From assembly GCA_031259345.1 (NCBI GenBank), contig JAIRLQ010000522.1, positions 1 to 11,426 on the forward strand: a DNA stretch of 11,426 nt. The letters are read 5' to 3'. A program made the position numbers and the translations under genes. The number at the start of each line of letters is the position of its first letter. The first letter of the stretch is position 1. The DNA comes from Treponema sp. (GTDB lineage: Bacteria; Spirochaetota; Spirochaetia; Treponematales; Breznakiellaceae). The notes under the pieces are model-generated. The model was not told where the DNA came from, ran no database searches, and was given only the letters and a program-made list of their open reading frames with translations. This document shows, piece after piece, positions 1 through 6,212 of this stretch.

Positions 1-618
1 GGCGAACCCGAATATCTTCCCATTGACGAAAAGCATCCCAAGAACCCGGCAAATTATTACGGTTTTACAAAGCTGGAAATTGAACGTTTTTTGGAATGGT
101 ACGATAAATTAAAAGGCATCCGTTTTGCAAGCCTGCGTTATTTTAACGCCGCGGGTTACGACGTTTCCGGCCGTATCACCGGGCTTGAGCAAAATCCCGC
201 CAATTTAATTCCGGTAATTATGGAAACCGCTTGCGGAATAAGAAAAGAGCTTCAAATTTTTGGCGACGATTATGATACCCGGGACGGTACCTGCATCAGA
301 GACTATATCCATGTAAGCGATTTGGCGCTGGGCCATGCGGCGGCGTTATCGTACATCAGCAAAAATGACAAAAGCGTTACCGTCAATTTGGGAAGCGAAA
401 CCGGCACTACGGTTAAAGAAATCCTGGAAGCCGCAAAGCGGATCTCCGGCAGGGACATTCCCACAAAAATCGTTAGCCGCAGGCCCGGCGATCCCGCAAG
501 CCTGACCGCCTCTTCCGCCCTGGCGTTTGAGCTTTTGGGCTGGAAAGCCAAATATTCGGATCCTGATACCCTGATTAAAACAACATGGCTGGCCTATCAA
601 AAAACAATTAAGGCGTAA
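1..618 (+). CDS. galE: UDP-glucose 4-epimerase, C-terminal part (5' end outside window)
   Basis: Interconverts UDP-glucose and UDP-galactose in the cytoplasm (Leloir pathway and supply of UDP-galactose for glycans). The frame is open from base 1, giving 205 residues of a family usually about 330-340 long, so the N-terminal Rossmann part with the NAD-binding glycine motif lies outside the window. Seen here: the catalytic YxxxK motif of short-chain dehydrogenases (Y20-GFT-K24 of the visible part), the LRYFNAAG segment, the GDDYDTRDGTCIRDYIHV segment that is a hallmark of GalE, and RRPGDPASL near the C-terminus that contacts the nucleotide sugar in the family. An internal ATG at 91 is not the true start because family sequence continues upstream of it. 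The next gene starts one base after the stop. GalE is clearly favoured over other extended SDR sugar epimerases. Confidence 0.95.
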   Translation, partial: GEPEYLPIDEKHPKNPANYYGFTKLEIERFLEWYDKLKGIRFASLRYFNAAGYDVSGRITGLEQNPANLIPVIMETACGIRKELQIFGDDYDTRDGTCIRDYIHVSDLALGHAAALSYISKNDKSVTVNLGSETGTTVKEILEAAKRISGRDIPTKIVSRRPGDPASLTASSALAFELLGWKAKYSDPDTLIKTTWLAYQKTIKA

Positions 619-619
619 T

Positions 620-1849
620 ATGAAAAACGATCTATTTGCATGTATAGACGCTATGGAAGATTTAGCGCTGGAGCTTGAAACAGAGCTTTGTAAATATCCG
701 GCCATTTCGCCCGACTCGGGCGGCGAAGGCGAACTGGACAAGTGCCTTTTCCTTGAAGGCTGGCTTAAAGAACACGGCATTGTAAACCTGGAACGTTTTG
801 ACGCCCCGGACAGCCGGGCAAAAAGCGGGAGGCGGCCCAACCTGATTGCCACAATTCCGGGACAGGACGAATCCCTTCCCCGGCTTTGGATCATGAGCCA
901 CCTTGATGTAGTGCCCCCCGGCGAAGCTTCCCTGTGGAAAAGCGATCCATGGGTTTTAAAACGCGATGGCGATAAAATTATAGGCCGGGGCGTCGAGGAT
1001 AATCAGCAGGGCCTGACTTCTTCCGTATTGGCAGCCCTTTCACTAATCCGCCTTAAAATTAAACCCAGCCGGACAATAAAACTTTATTTTGCCGCCGATG
1101 AAGAATGCGGCAGCGTGTACGGCATTGCCTGGCTTATAAAAAACCACGCTTCCCTTTTTCATCCCCGGGACATAGCCCTAATTCCGGACGGCGGCGACAG
1201 CGAAGGCGCGTCAATCGAAGTGGCGGAAAAAAATCTTGTCTGGGCGCGCTTTGTTACCCACGGCAAACAAGCCCACGGATCCCTGCCTAACCTTGGCATT
1301 AATGCCCACCTTGCCGGGGCAGACCTTGTATTGCGCCTTCATTACGGCCTTTCCGAAAAATTCAACGCCAGGGACGACCTTTTTATGCCAAACTATTCAA
1401 CCTTTCAGCCTACAAAAAAAGAGACAAATGTCCCCAACTTTAATACCATCCCGGGAGAGGACCTTATCTGCTTTGACATGCGCATACTCCCCTGCTACCC
1501 CGTGGACACAGTACTTGCGGAAATTGACCGCATTAAAGCCGAAGTGGAAGCCAAACACAATGTTACTATTGAATACAGCCTGGCCCAGCGCATGGAATCA
1601 AAACCCACTTCCCCCGACGCTCCGTTGGTTAAAACGCTTGGCAAAAGCATCGAAGAAGTTTACGGCATAAAGCCCAGGCCTATAGGTATAGGCGGCGGTA
1701 CCGTGGGCGCCTACCTTCGCAACGAAGGCATAGACAGCGCGGTCTGGGCGCGTATCGAAGACTCCGCCCACCAGCCCAACGAAAGCGCCCTTTTAAGCAA
1801 TATCCTGGGCGACGCAAAGGTAATGGCTCTGTTAATGACCGGGGAATAG
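620..1849 (+). CDS. M20-family zinc metallohydrolase (peptidase/deacylase), substrate unknown
   Basis: A 409-residue cytoplasmic di-zinc hydrolase of the M20 (ArgE/DapE/ACY1/CPG2) family. These enzymes cleave amide bonds in dipeptides or N-acyl amino acids. Visible ligands and catalytic residues: H94 and D96 in SHLDVVPPG, bridging D127 in GRGVEDNQQG, general base E161 with E162 in AADEECGS, D190 in IPDGGDSEG, and H384 in DSAHQPNES. The stretch of about 200-320, including HGKQAHGSLP, is the lid/dimerisation domain. All metal ligands are intact and length is normal for the family. There is no signal peptide. The ATG at 620 lies one base after the galE stop, so translation is probably coupled. 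The sequence does not fix the substrate: dipeptidase, acetylornithine deacetylase-like and succinyl-diaminopimelate desuccinylase-like activities remain possible. Confidence 0.88.
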   Translation: MKNDLFACIDAMEDLALELETELCKYPAISPDSGGEGELDKCLFLEGWLKEHGIVNLERFDAPDSRAKSGRRPNLIATIPGQDESLPRLWIMSHLDVVPPGEASLWKSDPWVLKRDGDKIIGRGVEDNQQGLTSSVLAALSLIRLKIKPSRTIKLYFAADEECGSVYGIAWLIKNHASLFHPRDIALIPDGGDSEGASIEVAEKNLVWARFVTHGKQAHGSLPNLGINAHLAGADLVLRLHYGLSEKFNARDDLFMPNYSTFQPTKKETNVPNFNTIPGEDLICFDMRILPCYPVDTVLAEIDRIKAEVEAKHNVTIEYSLAQRMESKPTSPDAPLVKTLGKSIEEVYGIKPRPIGIGGGTVGAYLRNEGIDSAVWARIEDSAHQPNESALLSNILGDAKVMALLMTGE

Positions 1850-1867
1850 CGGGCGGGGAACAGCGGG
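1840..1867 (+). repeat. 14-bp tandem duplication across the M20 gene stop codon
   Basis: Two adjacent 14-base units, CGGGGAATAGCGGG (1840-1853) and CGGGGAACAGCGGG (1854-1867), differ at one base. The first carries the TAG stop of the M20 gene (1847-1849). In the second the same triplet is CAG. The duplication makes up most of the short spacer before kamA. A palindrome AGCGGGCCGCT (1862-1872) overlaps its end. Confidence 0.75.
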
Positions 1868-1885
1868 CCGCTTTATGGAAAAACT

Positions 1886-2992
1886 GTGTTGGCATTGAGA
1901 AGCTCAAATTCCCGAGGCATGAAGATTCCCCTTATTACTTCGATAGCTGATCTGCCCCCTGCCCTTAAAGCTTCCGTTACGCCGGAAGAAAAAGCCTGTA
2001 TAAAAAAACTATCCGGGACAAACTCATTGCCTTTGGCGGTAACGCCTCACTTTGCGTCCCTGGCCGGGCCTCACCCGGGCGACCCCTTAAGGCGGCAGTT
2101 TATGCCCAGCCGGAACGAATTTGACCCGGACGCTTTTGCCCTGGCGGATCCCCTTGGGGAAGCCCGGTACCGTAAAACTTCGCGCCTTGTTCACCAGTAC
2201 CGGGACAGGGCATTGCTTTTGGCCGGAGGAAGCTGCGCGGGGTACTGCCGTTTTTGCTTCCGGCGGGTAAGGATGAGCGGCGGGCCCGGTTTTATAAACC
2301 GGATTGAAATCGCGGAAGCTTGTGCGTATCTTGAACGTCATTCAGAAATAAGAGAAATTTTAATATCCGGCGGCGACCCTTTAACAGCGGATAACGCGGC
2401 TCTTGAACAATTAATGGCCGCCCTGGGTAAGGCAAGGCCGGGCATGGTTCTGCGTATTTGTACCCGTACCCCTGTTACCTGGCCCCAAAGGTTTTCCGCC
2501 AAAACCATAGGCCTTTTTGCAAAGCATAAACCCATCCGTGTAATGGTTCATATAAACCACCTAAGGGAACTGGAAGAAGAAGGGGGCGTTTCCGCGGGGC
2601 AAATCTTAAAAAGTCTGGTCGAAGCGGGAATCCCCGTGCATGTACAGACAGTACTTTTAAAAGGAATAAACGACAGCGCAAAAACTTTGGCGGACCTTTT
2701 TCGCGCCTGCCTTGATTTAGGCCTAAGCCCTTATTATCTTTTTCAGCTTGACCTTGCGCCGGGAAGCGCCCATTTCCGGGTCCCGCTAAAAACAGGCCTT
2801 AAAATTTACCGCGATCTGGGCAGCCTTATTTCCGGCCTGGCCCTTCCCTCTTACGCCGTTGACCTTCCCGGCGGGGGCGGCAAGATCCGCCTATACGACA
2901 ATGTTATCGTTAGGGAAGAAGAACGCCCCGCGGGTAATGTATATCTCCTGGCCGACGCCGGGGGCAAACTATGGGAATATCCGGTTAATTAG
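1886..2992 (+). CDS. kamA: Lysine 2,3-aminomutase family radical SAM/PLP enzyme
   Basis: Radical S-adenosylmethionine enzyme that, in this family, uses a [4Fe-4S] cluster and pyridoxal phosphate to move the alpha-amino group of L-lysine to C3, giving beta-lysine. Numbered from the GTG at 1886 (368 aa): the cluster motif is C117-x3-C121-x2-C124 (SCAGYCRFCFRR), SGGDPL is at 161-166, and the PLP lysine is K333 in DLPGGGGK. D289 (in FQLDL) and D326 (in YAVDLPGG) match the two aspartates that hold the lysine side chain in clostridial KamA, which favours true lysine aminomutase over the EF-P modifying EpmB, whose C-terminus lacks PGGGGK. The CRFCFRR cluster segment, however, looks EpmB-like, and the protein is shorter than clostridial KamA (about 416 aa). 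The start is uncertain: GTG 1886 has a weak GGA six bases upstream, while ATG 1919 (MKIPLITS) fits family N-termini but has poor Shine-Dalgarno spacing. Confidence 0.85.
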   Translation: MLALRSSNSRGMKIPLITSIADLPPALKASVTPEEKACIKKLSGTNSLPLAVTPHFASLAGPHPGDPLRRQFMPSRNEFDPDAFALADPLGEARYRKTSRLVHQYRDRALLLAGGSCAGYCRFCFRRVRMSGGPGFINRIEIAEACAYLERHSEIREILISGGDPLTADNAALEQLMAALGKARPGMVLRICTRTPVTWPQRFSAKTIGLFAKHKPIRVMVHINHLRELEEEGGVSAGQILKSLVEAGIPVHVQTVLLKGINDSAKTLADLFRACLDLGLSPYYLFQLDLAPGSAHFRVPLKTGLKIYRDLGSLISGLALPSYAVDLPGGGGKIRLYDNVIVREEERPAGNVYLLADAGGKLWEYPVN

Positions 2993-2993
2993 C

Positions 2994-3021
2994 GTCTGTC
3001 CATAATGTAGACACAAGGAAG
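2994..3021 (+). repeat. Short interspersed repeat, copy A
   Basis: Begins one base after the kamA TAG. The core GTCTG-TCCATAATG-TAGAC followed by ACA (2994-3015) matches copies B (7905-7932, minus) and C (10297-10324, minus). Bases 3016-3021 diverge from the ACAGTATGG end shared by B and C. GTCTG and TAGAC can form a 5-bp stem (one G-T pair) around a 9-base loop. The copy has the same orientation as both flanking genes. Function unknown. Confidence 0.8.
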
Positions 3022-3072
3022 CTGTCCGAACAAGTTTTTCAGAAAGTTTAAAAAACTTACTTCCTGGACAGC
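3021..3072. repeat. Nested inverted repeat downstream of kamA
   Basis: The outer arms GCTGTCC (3021-3027) and GGACAGC (3066-3072) enclose the inner arms AAGTTTTT (3032-3039) and AAAAACTT (3051-3058). Together they can fold as one two-part hairpin with an 11-base loop. No T-run follows directly, so this is not a classical terminator. It touches copy A of the short repeat. It could be a remnant of a miniature mobile element or an mRNA 3'-end stabiliser, and the sequence does not decide between these. Confidence 0.55.
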
Positions 3073-3086
3073 CCCTTGCAAGGCTC

Positions 3087-3115
3087 GCAAAATGCTCTGC
3101 ATTTTGCTATTTTTT
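3087..3115 (+). terminator. Probable rho-independent terminator of the galE-M20-kamA operon
   Basis: A perfect 9-bp stem GCAAAATGC (3087-3095) / GCATTTTGC (3099-3107) with a TCT loop is followed by TA and six Ts (3110-3115). The stem is A+T rich, so strength is uncertain, but its position between kamA and potA fits a transcription boundary. A 10-bp palindrome CCTTGCAAGG (3074-3083) lies just before it. Confidence 0.5.
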
Positions 3116-3159
3116 CAGCCTTAGGGCGGCGTTTAATCATTTCCGCATGTCATTTCCTC

Positions 3160-3200
3160 TTGACAATACGGTTAAAAATCCCCATTGTACCATTATATCT
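3160..3200 (+). promoter_or_regulatory. Possible promoter region for potABCD
   Basis: A perfect -35 hexamer TTGACA is at 3160-3165, but no good -10 box stands at normal spacing. The best A+T-rich candidates are CATTAT (3191-3196) and TATATC (3194-3199), about 25-28 bases away. Either the -10 is weak (CATTGT, 3183-3188, spacing 17) or another start is used. The call rests mainly on position, after a likely terminator and just ahead of potA. Confidence 0.3.
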
Positions 3201-3225
3201 CTGGAAGGAGCGTGGGAGAACAAGA

Positions 3226-4380
3226 TTGAAAGGGAGTGATGTAGTCATCGAGGATGTTTCCAAATCCTTTGGTGATTTTAAGGTGTTGAACAACATTAAC
3301 TTGGCCATTAAGAAAGGTGAGTTTTTTTCGCTTTTGGGGCCCTCGGGTTGCGGAAAGACAACCCTGCTGCGGATAATCGCGGGGTTTGAAACCCCGGATT
3401 CCGGCCTGGTTACTTTTGATGGAAACGATGTGCTTCCCTTACCACCCAACCGGCGGCAGGCTAACACGGTTTTTCAAAACTACGCACTGTTCCCCCATCT
3501 AACGGTGGCGGAGAATGTGGCGTTTTCACTGCGTATAAAAAAGCTTCCAAAAAACAAGGTGGCCGCCACAGTTGCCGATTACCTAAAATTGGTACAGCTT
3601 GAAAACCATGCCCAAAAAAAGCCAAACCAGCTTTCCGGCGGCCAAAAACAGCGGGTAGCCATCGCCAGGGCTTTAATCAACGAGCCCAGGGTACTGCTTT
3701 TGGACGAGCCTCTTTCGGCGCTGGATGCCAAGCTTCGCCAGCACATGCTTATCGAACTTGATCAGATCCACGACAAGATCGGAATTACCTTTATATATGT
3801 TACCCATGATCAACAGGAAGCCCTTTCGGTTTCGGATCGCATCGCGGTGATGAACCTGGGGGATATTCTGCAGGTGGGTACTCCCCACGAAATTTACGAA
3901 AGCCCGGCGACGGACTTTGTGGCGCGCTTTATCGGCGAAACCAATCTGTTTGACGGCACAGTCGCCAAAATTGAAAAAATCAACCAGCCTTCCCTGCCCT
4001 CAATGGAACAGGCCGCTACGGAATACATGGCGGAGCTGGATATTCCCGAGCTTGGCCTAATCAAGGTTACCACTGTGGACGAGTTCGGCGTCGGGCAAAA
4101 GGTCAGTTTTACCATCAGGCCCGAAAAGCTTGTTATAACCAAAGAAAAGCCCTCTACCAAACGGGAAGACATCAACCTTTTACAGGGACGCGTTGACGAG
4201 CCTATCTATTCGGGCTTTCAGACCAAGTTCTATGTTAAAACAAACGGGAATGTTGTTATCCGGGTAATCAAGCAGCATGCCAAATATTCCGACGAAGGGC
4301 CGGGTATTGTATGGAAAGACCAGGTTTACCTTTCCTGGAGCGCGAACGATGGCTATATTGTAGGCATTAAAACAGCATGA
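3226..4380 (+). CDS. potA: Spermidine/putrescine ABC importer, ATP-binding subunit PotA
   Basis: The ATPase that powers polyamine uptake, acting as a homodimer on the cytoplasmic face of PotB-PotC. From a TTG start at 3226 the protein is 384 aa (E. coli PotA is about 378). Visible motifs: Walker A GPSGCGKTT (38-46), Q-loop Q84 in FQNYALFPH, signature LSGGQ (136-140), Walker B LLLDE (157-161), D-loop SALD, and switch H194 in YVTHDQQEA. Residues from about 240 to the end form the regulatory TOBE-type domain. The TTG was chosen because GGGAG (3214-3218) sits seven bases upstream and the protein then begins just before the conserved VVIEDVSKSFGD. The frame stays open back to 3076, but that stretch overlaps a hairpin and resembles no part of the family. 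A stronger GGAAGGAG (3203-3210) further upstream has no in-frame start at good spacing. The stop overlaps the potB start (ATGA). Confidence 0.93.
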   Translation: MKGSDVVIEDVSKSFGDFKVLNNINLAIKKGEFFSLLGPSGCGKTTLLRIIAGFETPDSGLVTFDGNDVLPLPPNRRQANTVFQNYALFPHLTVAENVAFSLRIKKLPKNKVAATVADYLKLVQLENHAQKKPNQLSGGQKQRVAIARALINEPRVLLLDEPLSALDAKLRQHMLIELDQIHDKIGITFIYVTHDQQEALSVSDRIAVMNLGDILQVGTPHEIYESPATDFVARFIGETNLFDGTVAKIEKINQPSLPSMEQAATEYMAELDIPELGLIKVTTVDEFGVGQKVSFTIRPEKLVITKEKPSTKREDINLLQGRVDEPIYSGFQTKFYVKTNGNVVIRVIKQHAKYSDEGPGIVWKDQVYLSWSANDGYIVGIKTA

Positions 4381-5288
4381 GGGCATTCAAGACGGCAGAT
4401 AAAAGCCGCAAAACCCGCCTCAACTACGGTCCTCTTTATTCTTTTCCTATGACGGCCTGGTTTACAGTTTTTTTTCTTGCGCCTCTGGTGATTATCGTCA
4501 TCTACAGTTTCCTCAAAAAGGGGCTGTATGGCGGGGTAGAGTGGCAGTTTGATCTAAAGGCCTATGAACACCTGGGGAACCCCAGCTTTCTTATGATCAC
4601 CGGCCGGACGATTATCATTTCCATTGTTTCTACCATTATTACAATTTTAATTGCCCTTCCCTGCGGGTATTACATGGCCCGAAGCAAGCATCAAACCCTT
4701 ATGCTGCTTCTTATCATCATCCCTTTTTGGACAAATTTTCTTATCAGGGTTTTTGCATGGATGAATATACTGGGGACCGAGGGCTTCCTTAATACCTTCC
4801 TTGTCCGGGCGGGCTTTATAGACGAAAGCATAAAATTCCTTTACAACCAGCGGGCAGTGGTTTTGGTGCTGGTTTACATGTATCTGCCCTATGCCATATT
4901 GCCCCTGTTTTCTACCATAGACAAGTTTGATTTTTCCCTGCTGGAAGCCGCCCGGGATTTAGGGGCGACCAAACCTCAATCTATTGTTAAAATTCTGCTC
5001 CCCAACATACGCAGCGGTTTGTACACGGCGGTGCTTTTTACCTTTATTCCCATTTTCGGAGCCTATGCCGTGCCCCAGCTTATTGGGAGCGTAAACTCCT
5101 ATATGCTTGGGAACGTTATCGCCGACCAGCTCCTTAAATCCAGGGACTGGCCTTCGGCATCGGCAATCTCAATGGTACTGACACTTGTAACCACCGTTGG
5201 GGTAGTTGTGATGATGAATCTTCAGCGGAAGGAAGCTTCCCGCCTTGTGGATACATCCAGGAGCAAAAGAGCGGGAGCGGCGGCATGA
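4377..5288 (+). CDS. potB: Spermidine/putrescine ABC importer permease PotB
   Basis: One of the two membrane subunits forming the polyamine channel. It has 303 residues with about six hydrophobic segments (near 27-45, 78-98, 107-127, 158-178, 215-235 and 262-281), as expected of the type I importer permease family. The cytoplasmic EAA loop that docks onto PotA is LLEAARDLGATKPQSIVKIL (about 188-207). The ATG at 4377 overlaps the potA stop by four bases (ATGA), implying translational coupling, and the gene overlaps potC in the same way at its end. Length and N-terminus agree with PotB proteins. No frame damage is seen. Assignment to PotB rather than another type I permease rests on the complete potABCD order around it. 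Confidence 0.92.
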   Translation: MRAFKTADKSRKTRLNYGPLYSFPMTAWFTVFFLAPLVIIVIYSFLKKGLYGGVEWQFDLKAYEHLGNPSFLMITGRTIIISIVSTIITILIALPCGYYMARSKHQTLMLLLIIIPFWTNFLIRVFAWMNILGTEGFLNTFLVRAGFIDESIKFLYNQRAVVLVLVYMYLPYAILPLFSTIDKFDFSLLEAARDLGATKPQSIVKILLPNIRSGLYTAVLFTFIPIFGAYAVPQLIGSVNSYMLGNVIADQLLKSRDWPSASAISMVLTLVTTVGVVVMMNLQRKEASRLVDTSRSKRAGAAA

Positions 5289-6160
5289 AAAACTTCGGAA
5301 GCGTTGTACGCAGCGTAATCACCAACCTTAAAGGCCCGCCCGCACAGAGTGAAGCCGCCCGCCACGCCAGGCGGGCGTTTAAGAGAAAATTCTCTTTTTC
5401 CCAAACCATTTTTATAGTGGCCCTGATATTTTTATTTCTGCCCCTTTTGGTGTTGATTTTATATTCTTTTAACGACTCAAGCAGCATGAACTGGACGCAT
5501 TTTTCCCTGCGCTGGTACAGGCGGCTTTTGACCGAACGTTCCCTGTGGCGGGCGTTTTGGAACAGCATCATTATTGCCGTTACGGCATCGGCAAGCGCGA
5601 CAGTTTTGGGCACTCTTGGCGCAATTGGGGTTAACTGGTACCGCTTTAAAATGCGGGGTTATGTGCAGACCGTTTCTTTTATGCCCATGATTTTGCCCGA
5701 AATTATAATCGGCGTTTCGCTTACGGTTTTTTTCGTGGGGGTCAAAATCCCCCTGGGGCTTTTAACCATCTACATAGCCCATACCACTTTCAACCTGCCC
5801 TTTGTGTTCCTTATGGTGATGGCGCGCCTGGACGAGTTTGATTTTTCGATAATCGAAGCGGCCCACGACCTTGGCGCCAATGAAAAACAGACCCTTTTAA
5901 AAGTAACCGTTCCCATCTGCATGCCCGGCATCATCTCCGGGCTTTTAACCGCCGTTACCCTTTCGCTGGAAGATTTTGTCATTACCTTTTTCGTCGCGGG
6001 CCCCGGTTCTTCCACACTGCCGGTTTTTATTTATTCGGCAATTACCCGGCGGGGGGGCATTACGCCGGTAATAAGCGCCCTTTCTGTAGTAATGATCCTG
6101 GGAACAGTGGTACTGTCATACCTTTTAAGAAATTTTTTAAAATACATTGCAGCAAAATAA
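5285..6160 (+). CDS. potC: Spermidine/putrescine ABC importer permease PotC
   Basis: The second channel subunit, pairing with PotB. It has 291 residues: six hydrophobic segments (near 41-61, 93-117, 130-150, 160-180, 215-238 and 262-282) and an EAA loop IIEAAHDLGANEKQTLLKV (about 189-207). Compared with E. coli PotC (about 264 aa) there are roughly 30 additional, mostly polar, basic residues before the first membrane segment. The ATGA overlap with potB (5285-5288) supports the upstream start, so the extension is probably translated. The DNA encoding it contains a strong GC hairpin (5356-5377). The SFND segment after the first membrane helix and the NSIIIA segment of the second are typical of PotC-type permeases. 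A short gap with a weak hairpin separates it from potD. Confidence 0.92.
   Translation: MKNFGSVVRSVITNLKGPPAQSEAARHARRAFKRKFSFSQTIFIVALIFLFLPLLVLILYSFNDSSSMNWTHFSLRWYRRLLTERSLWRAFWNSIIIAVTASASATVLGTLGAIGVNWYRFKMRGYVQTVSFMPMILPEIIIGVSLTVFFVGVKIPLGLLTIYIAHTTFNLPFVFLMVMARLDEFDFSIIEAAHDLGANEKQTLLKVTVPICMPGIISGLLTAVTLSLEDFVITFFVAGPGSSTLPVFIYSAITRRGGITPVISALSVVMILGTVVLSYLLRNFLKYIAAK
5356..5377 (+). other. Strong GC hairpin inside the 5' coding part of potC
   Basis: A perfect 8-bp inverted repeat CGCCCGCC (5356-5363) / GGCGGGCG (5370-5377) with a six-base loop is followed by TTT. It lies within codons about 24-31, in the N-terminal extension that E. coli PotC lacks. It could slow ribosomes or RNA polymerase, or simply reflect Ala/Arg codon choice. 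Confidence 0.45.
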
Positions 6161-6177
6161 AAAACCGTTGGTTTTTT
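6159..6177 (+). other. A/T-rich hairpin between potC and potD
   Basis: AAAAAACC (6159-6166) and GGTTTTTT (6170-6177) form an 8-bp stem with a GTT loop, overlapping the last base or two of the potC stop and running into more Ts. With only two G-C pairs it is a weak terminator at best. In this position it could attenuate transcription or mark an mRNA processing site separating potD from potABC. Confidence 0.35.
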
Positions 6178-6201
6178 TATTATATTTTTGTCGATTTATA
6201 T

Positions 6202-6208
6202 GGAGGAG
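6202..6208 (+). promoter_or_regulatory. Strong ribosome binding site of potD
   Basis: GGAGGAG is followed four bases later by ATGATG (6213). It fixes the start of potD inside a longer open frame that begins at 6147 within potC, and suggests more translation of the binding protein than of the coupled membrane subunits. Confidence 0.85.
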
Positions 6209-6212
6209 AAAA

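Noticed and set aside
346..894. 182-residue open frame on the minus strand opposite galE and the M20 gene.
   Set aside because: It lies antisense to two clear enzyme genes, and its translation shows no recognisable motif. It is a by-product of codon use.
3076..3225. N-terminal extension of PotA by 50 residues from a TTG at 3076.
   Set aside because: It overlaps a terminator-like hairpin and non-coding dyads, lacks a ribosome site, and precedes the normal start of the family. TTG 3226 with GGGAG gives the expected length.
6147..6212. Upstream extension of PotD beginning inside potC.
   Set aside because: It would put 22 residues before a typical lipoprotein signal. GGAGGAG directly before ATGATG at 6213 fixes the start.
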